Assembly (NCBI GenBank): GCA_014925825.1
Contig: JACGCK010000583.1
Location: 1-13,304, forward strand
Length of the DNA: 13,304 nt
Direction: 5' to 3'
Origin: Pholiota molesta
Taxonomy: Eukaryota; Basidiomycota; Agaricomycetes; Agaricales; Strophariaceae
The translations under genes were made by a program, and so were the position numbers. Each line of letters begins with the position of its first letter. Position 1 is the first letter of the stretch. This document shows, piece after piece, positions 9,893 to 13,304 of the stretch. Under the pieces are notes generated by a model. That model was not told the origin of the DNA, made no database searches, and saw only the letters and a program-made list of their open reading frames with translations.

Positions 9893-11488
9893 ATGTCAAT
9901 GAAAGCATCGTATCTCCTTGATTTCGCCACTCGAATTAACTGTCTTCGATTGGATAGGTTTTCGTTGTACTTCGATTTCCCTTATGGGATGGACAGGAAC
10001 GAAATGCTAGGATCTGGGTCCATACGGTTGTCTTGTAAGTGCATTCGTGTATTATTTGACCGATTGACATCTGAAGTCAGGGAAAGCTAGGTGGTCAGAT
10101 GGTACCATTAGTCGTCCGAACATTACTTTTATCGCAACCTTCGACGTTCTCTATATTCTAGGGCCGGTTTCCCTTCTTGCCATTCTCTTAACAGCCTGGT
10201 GCTCTCCCAATGTCCGAAGGCCATCGACGTGGTTCATGGCAGTTGGATCTTGGGTAGTAATTAGTGTGGCAAATATTCTCTTATTGGGTCATCAGATGGG
10301 ACCCATGCCGCCTCACAGCCTCTGCCTTGCACAAGCCACGTTGATATATGCATCTCCCGTCTTGTAAGATCTCCGGTGATACTTTTCTATCTTCAATTAG
10401 AATTAATGGGAAATTCGTGAATAGTTGTGCATTTTCTGCCGCTGCATTCTTATTGGAGGTAATTATCCCTACTTTCCCCCATATTAGGCCCTCATCTAAT
10501 TGAAAAGTAGACATATTTCGCGGCCATTCACGTCAAGTTGCCATATCTCTGCGGGATCCGCACTCATATAATGCTAGTGCGCACATAATTCATTCATCGC
10601 ATCAAGGACGGCTAATAGTAACTGATTGAGAAGTTCTACCTCATTCCATGCATGGTCTCATTGTTTATTATAATTGAGGCCCTCACGGTATGTGTCTCGT
10701 CATCGCCCGACTCGCTTTTACCTATACCAGTTTCAGCTGGGTGTATTGAATACTTCAATGGTAGAAAGAGATGCATCAGGGCTTTATTGCAACCTTTCCA
10801 GTACCATACCGTATGTGCTTGAAAAACAGACGAATATTGTATCATTTTACTCACTATAATATATAGGAGAAAGGTCACAGGAGGCTCGATCATGTGTGGC
10901 CTATTAATCGTCTTGATTGTAGAAGGTACATATGTTTAATTTTTTAGGACTTCCAACTCACCTTACTTTTACCTTCAGTCTTAATAGTACTGGCATATCG
11001 ACGGACCTCGCGAGAGTCTACACAATGGCTTGATCCAGGATACATTAAGAGCCGCCCCACATCTCCGGTGATCATATAGCTCGCATACTAGCCTTTACAA
11101 CATGCGCCCTTGTTGCCTTTTCGTGAGTTAATTTTCGATAAACTGGGGATATTTTCATTGAACATTCTTCATGAAAGAGCGTCACTTCTGCAGTACCTTC
11201 CGAGGGCTGTGCCAATTGACAACGGAAAAATTAGCCTTGTACAAGCGCCCGTGAGTGTAGTAATGTCTTCTATTGGACAGTCCTTAATCAATGTTCTCCG
11301 TTATCAAGTTCCGTGTTGCGCCAGTTTAATTTTTGGTACACAAAGGGTGAGCTTGGAAAAAACGATTCAAATGTCCATTCCTTAAATTCTGAATTTATGG
11401 CGCTCAGGATATACTTTGTGTCTGGATACCAGCAAGATATCGCAAAAGCAATCCGGACGATATACCCAACTTTTTCCCCGGAAGCTAG
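9893..11488 (+). pseudogene. Seven-transmembrane GPCR-like protein, tandem copy 2 (frameshifted)
   Basis: Paralogue of 7235-8823 with the same intron positions. Exons: 9893-10034, 10099-10363, 10425-10458, 10511-10576, 10631-10687, 10737-10810, 10867-10925, 10979-11122, 11178-11250, 11309-11346 and 11408-11488. Exons 3, 7 and 10 are 34, 59 and 38 nt in both copies. Shared landmarks: ITFIATFDVL, SPNVRRPSTW, the Cys before helix 3 (LCLAQ), the Cys between helices 4 and 5 (LYCNL), IFGTQR, then DILCVW. Two defects: a one-base loss near 11069 puts a TAG in frame at 11076-11078 and cuts off helices 6-7, and the exon 9 donor is one base short, so splicing 11251-11308 breaks the frame again, although reading straight through that intron stays open. 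Exon 1 and its start are uncertain. A sequencing error at 11069 is the main alternative to a pseudogene; everything upstream of it is in frame. Confidence 0.75.
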
Positions 11489-12310
11489 CATTATGATTGG
11501 ATGCCAGCTAGAGGACGTGCCATTTTAACGCCAATTGCTCAATTGACCCTATTGGGGAAAAATTGCATCATTGTAGCATCGGTGCAGCGGGCTAAAACAT
11601 TGCTTCTATCCGAGCCATGCAGATAAAAAAAGCTCGTAATATCGACTCCGAGTACTAGCATGGCTAAATTGGAATCGACTCTGACTCTAGCATTTCTTCG
11701 AATCTTGGAACGAAAGACTGTAAATTATGTAAATTATATCTGTATTTTTAACGTGTATAAACCAAATTTTCTTCGCCGCGAAGTTGAGAGCCTAAACAAA
11801 GGGTGATATATTCTCAAATATACTTCCAACAGCTTCCAACGTGTAAGGCCAATAAATCAGACGCCATACTAGTGGGCAATTTATCTATTTATAGCAACTG
11901 CCGAAAACGTGACACTTTTTGACAGTTCGTCGACAGCGGTGATCCTAATTCCTGACTTCGTACCTGCCTTGCTTCTTCTCCGATCCTCATTCTTGTGTTT
12001 CATTTGCCATTGCCAATTGGCTGGATTGACCAACCTGTACTATTGCAGCAAGATATCTTCCATAAATCATACCATGCGCGTTGAGCAGAGTCGCACAACT
12101 TAGCACCTTCCGTCAACTTCGTTGTCTACTAAGAAGGCATTTCCTAGTCTGCTCCTGGGACCTACCAATTTCCGTGTCCTTAGATCTGTATGTTGATCGT
12201 CAACAAAGCTCAAAGCGTCATTGTATGACTACATTTAGCTCTATGATACCAAGATAGTAAGCGCGTGATACTCTGCACTGACTCTAATTTGATTCGTTTT
12301 CTGTCGATCT
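11489..12310. other. Intergenic stretch without a supportable gene
   Basis: No gene is recognised. A 64-codon plus frame (11909-12103) opens with GTG and resembles nothing known. A near-perfect short direct repeat (TGTAAATTA twice) lies at about 11719-11736. A TATA-like TATTTATA occurs near 11885-11893. Short splice-like signals are present on minus (for example GTACGA near 11962), but no exons connect. The stretch is AT-rich and may be debris next to the decaying 7TM copy. Confidence 0.4.
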
Positions 12311-12548
12311 TTAGAAAGGACTCGGGTTAAGCTGCTTCAGCGGCTCGGTGGGGAACGCTATCTGCACGCCGACTTTAGCAAGGATCCAATCCCATCCTGC
12401 CATTTGACTGTGCACATCATGATTCTTCTGGCGATTCCGAGTATTCTTACGTCCATCGCCGTCGGCTTTATACAAGCTCACAACATATGAAATCTCATTT
12501 GGATCATCAAGGCAATGTAATGGTGGATAGCTCGAGACATTTATGAGC
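12311..12548 (-). other. Unassigned open stretch, possible terminal exon
   Basis: On the minus strand 80 codons are open between an in-frame TGA (12554-12556) and TAA (12311-12313). An AG acceptor at 12549-12550 could begin an exon at 12548. The encoded text looks protein-like, with DDPNEISYVVS, KADGDGRK, MAGWDWILAKVG and a proline-rich end (NPSPF). There is no ATG near its beginning, so it would need an upstream exon, which would have to lie antisense to the hydrolase exons starting at 12574. I recognise no family. It may be the tail of a gene relic or chance. The plus strand is also open over much of 12316-12490, which weakens the case. Confidence 0.3.
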
Positions 12549-12573
12549 CTATCTCATACTAACAACCCAACAG

Positions 12574-13304
12574 AAGTGTGGCTCTTCTCAGTCCTAAATG
12601 CCAAACCCACATCCTATTACCCCATCATACGCTTTGGCCCCAATCCAACCACCCTTCGCGTCAAGAAACGAACAGGGATGGGTCGGATGCCGTGACAATA
12701 AAGACGTTGCTAGAGACGCATGTTCCGAGTCTGTTCAAGGAGTACCGACCTACATGGTGGTTGTTCAAGTGAGAACCCCGTTACATTTGTATTTCGTCTC
12801 TTTAACTTGACCCCAATAGTGGTCACCTTCAGACAGCGTATTGCGTTGGAAGTACTTTCTCGAAGCAAGATTCTGTCGCGTACCATCGGTAAGCACATAC
12901 TTTAAAATAATGGCTTCGAGCGGCAAGCCCATTCAAAAATATATAGAACACATCTACTATTAGCCGACGGGGGAACAATGTAAGGAGATCGAGGGTCTCT
13001 GGTACCTTTCGTTTTCTAACGCATATCTCCAGAGGCTTGGATTTTGCCCCGGCAGATCAGTCGAATGTCAGGAACGACGCTCCAATTGTAGTGATACAGC
13101 ACGGCCTGGCAGGAGGTATGTCGCTCATGAAGAGGGATATTTAAGGCGTTAATTTGATAATTTCGAGCAGGCTCTCACGAACATTACATCCGCGAAATAT
13201 TGACCAAAGTTTGTGCACCTCCCGACCGAAATGGTCTAGGATATCGGGCAGTTGTGGTCAATTTCCGAGGATGTAAGCCTTCTGAGAGAATCCTCGAAAA
13301 ATCC
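12574..13304 (+). CDS. Alpha/beta hydrolase, EEB1/EHT1/YMR210W (YheT-like) type, 5' part, damaged start
   Basis: Members are serine esterases/acyltransferases, in yeast making medium-chain fatty acid ethyl esters. Exons seen: 12574-12768, 12820-12888, 12947-12979, 13033-13115 and 13171-13272; a further intron opens at 13273 and runs off the window. From about 12690 on, the frame is intact. Family features: VPSLFKEYRPTWWLFNGHLQTAYCV, then LADGGTIGLDF, the oxyanion-type HGLAGGSHEHYIR, and GYRAVVVNFRGC (each read from the spliced model). The catalytic Ser, Asp and His lie beyond the edge. The beginning is odd: the N-terminal family-like text (VWLFSVLNAKPT .. NPTTLRV) lies in another frame (12576-12695), needing one extra base near 12676-12690, and opens with GTG where ATG is expected. 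A good branch site (TACTAAC, 12557-12563) and acceptor (CAG, 12571-12573) precede it. The gene could be decaying, or the sequence may hold errors. Confidence 0.75.

Noticed and set aside
12316..12490. Plus-strand open stretch upstream of the hydrolase as its first exon
   Set aside because: No donor gives the phase needed for either hydrolase frame, and it ends in TGA with a hydrophobic run unlike the family N-terminus.

Overview
The window looks like nuclear DNA of a filamentous basidiomycete, most likely an Agaricomycete. Genes are close together and cut by many short GT-AG introns (mostly 45-75 nt). Two housekeeping genes are unmistakably eukaryotic, and a multi-exon seven-helix membrane family of a kind I associate with mushroom genomes is present. 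I see no bacterial operon structure, CRISPR array, tRNA, rRNA or transposase. All gene models below were built by hand from splice sites, reading phase and recalled family patterns; nothing was checked by search or transcript data.

Layout. 1-955 has no convincing gene but holds an 81-bp minisatellite (about 461-735). 956-1231 (-) is a tentative two-exon small gene. 1334-2802 (-) is the PP2A catalytic subunit (7 exons, 304 aa). It shares a 180-bp divergent promoter carrying two ACGCGT boxes with 2983-5236 (+), the CCT5 chaperonin subunit (12 exons, 544 aa). 5237-5930 is intergenic with a perfect CRE-like palindrome just before 5931-6659 (+), a 163-aa protein that is probably mitochondrial and of unknown function. 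7235-8823 (+) is an intact 314-aa seven-transmembrane GPCR-like gene in 11 exons. 9893-11488 (+) is its tandem paralogue, with the same exon architecture but a frameshift in exon 8, so probably a pseudogene. 11489-12310 has no gene I can support. 12311-12548 (-) is an unexplained open stretch. 12574 to the right edge (+) is the 5' part of an alpha/beta hydrolase of the EEB1/EHT1/YMR210W/YheT type, whose start codon and first coding exon look damaged.

How it fits together. PP2A and CCT5 are unrelated in function apart from general growth, but their head-to-head arrangement with G1/S-type MCB boxes suggests co-expression. The right half looks like accessory sequence: a duplicated receptor-like membrane protein, one copy decaying, followed by a second possibly decaying gene. 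The points most worth a second look are the paralogue pair (one GC-AG intron, one frameshift, one apparently exonised intron), the PP2A stop codon that exists only after splicing, the damaged hydrolase start, and the minisatellite that is open on both strands.
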